Shown here piece after piece: positions 63,439 through 64,000 of a DNA stretch of 64,000 nt. This stretch comes from Candidatus Kryptonium sp. (lineage in GTDB: Bacteria; Bacteroidota; Ignavibacteria; Kryptoniales; Kryptoniaceae). The position numbers and the translations under genes are program-made. Positions within the stretch are counted from its first letter, which is position 1. Every line of letters starts with the position of its first letter. The notes beneath the pieces are model-generated. The model saw only the letters and a list, made by a program, of their open reading frames with translations. It ran no database searches and had not been told where the DNA came from. Location: positions 248,001-312,000 of the forward strand of contig JANXBN010000002.1 of assembly GCA_025060635.1 (NCBI GenBank), written 5' to 3'.

Positions 63439-64000
63439 TTAAAACTTCCAGTAAAGCAAAGCTTTAACTGTTTGAAGTTGCGTTGGGTCTGCTCCTCGTC
63501 TACCTCCAAATACAAAGACATTTTGACCTTTTTCAAAAATTTCTTCCCTTTTATATTCTTTTCCCTTTTTCGTCTGTTGTGTTGCTGTTTTTGATGCTTC
63601 TTCAATTAATTTTTTCAATTCTTGCTTTGAAACTTGTTTCTTTGATGCGTCCTTCTTTTCAGCTGCCACTTCTCCGAGTTCTCTTAATATATCTTCAATG
63701 CCAAGTATCTCATAGGCTTTTTGTGGTGAATCAAATTTGGATATAGCAAGCTCAAAAAATTGTTTTGCCGTTTCAGTATCGTCATTAAGATAGAGTAAAA
63801 GCCCAATGTTTAAATACACGCCTCCATCATTTGGATCAAGCTCGGTGCTCTTTTTGTAAAACTCAAACGCCTTCTGGGCTTCGTTTTTAAGAAAGTAGAT
63901 ATTTCCAAGAGAATTATATGTGACAGCATTTGAAAACTTTGCGATAAATTTTTCAGCCTCATCATATTTATCAAATAACACGAAGATCCGCGCAAGTTTA
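63439..64000 (-). CDS. TPR-repeat protein, C-terminal part; N-terminus lies outside the window
   Basis: The frame is open to base 64000 with no stop (upstream codons read KLARIFVLFDKYDEA), so this is the C-terminal about 187 residues of a longer protein. TPR units are visible (TYNSLGNIYFLKNEAQKAFEFYKKS, GVYLNIGLLLYLNDDTETAKQFFE split into blocks). They are followed by a Lys/Glu-rich linker and a Gly/Arg-containing tail (FVFGGRRGADPTQLQTVKAL). Function unknown. It lies upstream of the CHASE2 cyclase on the same strand. Confidence 0.8.
   Translation of the reverse strand, partial: KLARIFVLFDKYDEAEKFIAKFSNAVTYNSLGNIYFLKNEAQKAFEFYKKSTELDPNDGGVYLNIGLLLYLNDDTETAKQFFELAISKFDSPQKAYEILGIEDILRELGEVAAEKKDASKKQVSKQELKKLIEEASKTATQQTKKGKEYKREEIFEKGQNVFVFGGRRGADPTQLQTVKALLYWKF

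Overview
The window is an AT-rich, gene-dense bacterial chromosome segment with 63 protein-coding genes: 61 complete, plus one cut at each edge. It has no rRNA, tRNA, CRISPR array, insertion sequence or prophage that I can recognise. Several features point to the Bacteroidota/Chlorobi (FCB) side of the tree, perhaps an Ignavibacteria- or Kryptonia-like thermophile. These are a short primary sigma factor without region 1.1, promoters of the form TTG-N20-TAnnTTT (Bacteroidota -33/-7 type) in front of many transcription units, a TonB receptor with a carboxypeptidase-regulatory N-terminal domain, a BtuG-like propeller lipoprotein, and a GlmU-like protein without the usual nucleotidyltransferase loop. 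The placement is an inference; no marker phylogeny could be run.

Layout. 1-6.1 kb (minus strand): penicillin-binding protein, LpxH-like phosphatase, folD, ymdB, a GlmU-like protein, nagB and rpmE. 6.3-10.8 kb: a small SRPBCC protein, then a minus-strand ECF sigma / anti-sigma / Spy-like / HlyD-type adaptor operon, and murA. 10.9-17.8 kb (plus): a two-part radical SAM protein overlapping an RNase E/G gene, then transaldolase, gcvT and comB-like. 17.9-19.0 kb: a TPR membrane protein and a small membrane protein.

19.2-32.6 kb is the most distinctive region: one long type IV pilus operon. It encodes a pilin-like protein, PilC, PilB, three pilin-like or PilX-like proteins, PilT, a fused PilM-PilN, a fused PilO-PilP, a compact PilQ secretin, an Ig-like lipoprotein and a stand-alone receiver, and it ends at a strong terminator. 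The assembly platform is compressed into few polypeptides, and none of the pilin-like proteins shows the usual Glu5. 32.6-37.0 kb: a sirtuin, then a cobalamin riboswitch with a downstream terminator controlling a BtuB-like receptor and a BtuG-like surface lipoprotein.

37.0-51.7 kb holds metabolism and transport: a crotonase, a sugar nucleotidyltransferase, a FecE/BtuD-like ATPase with an amino acid dehydrogenase, nusB, a UMF1-type transporter, purM, a ferredoxin, cutA-potC-potD without potA/potB, gap, a LolA-like protein, pgk, a rhomboid protease and ispG. 51.8-59.0 kb: a pyruvate:ferredoxin oxidoreductase split into two genes, a GAF/degenerate-GGDEF protein, a zinc-ribbon peptide, two BMC-P (EutN/CcmL) microcompartment vertex proteins and the primary sigma factor. 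59.0-64.0 kb: an NlpC/P60 lipoprotein, an oligopeptide ABC ATPase, birA, a CHASE2-adenylate cyclase-TPR protein and a truncated TPR protein.

How they fit together: the genes suggest an anaerobic or microaerobic heterotroph using ferredoxin-linked 2-oxoacid oxidation and lower glycolysis (gap, pgk), importing cobalamin and peptides, and moving or attaching by retractile type IV pili.
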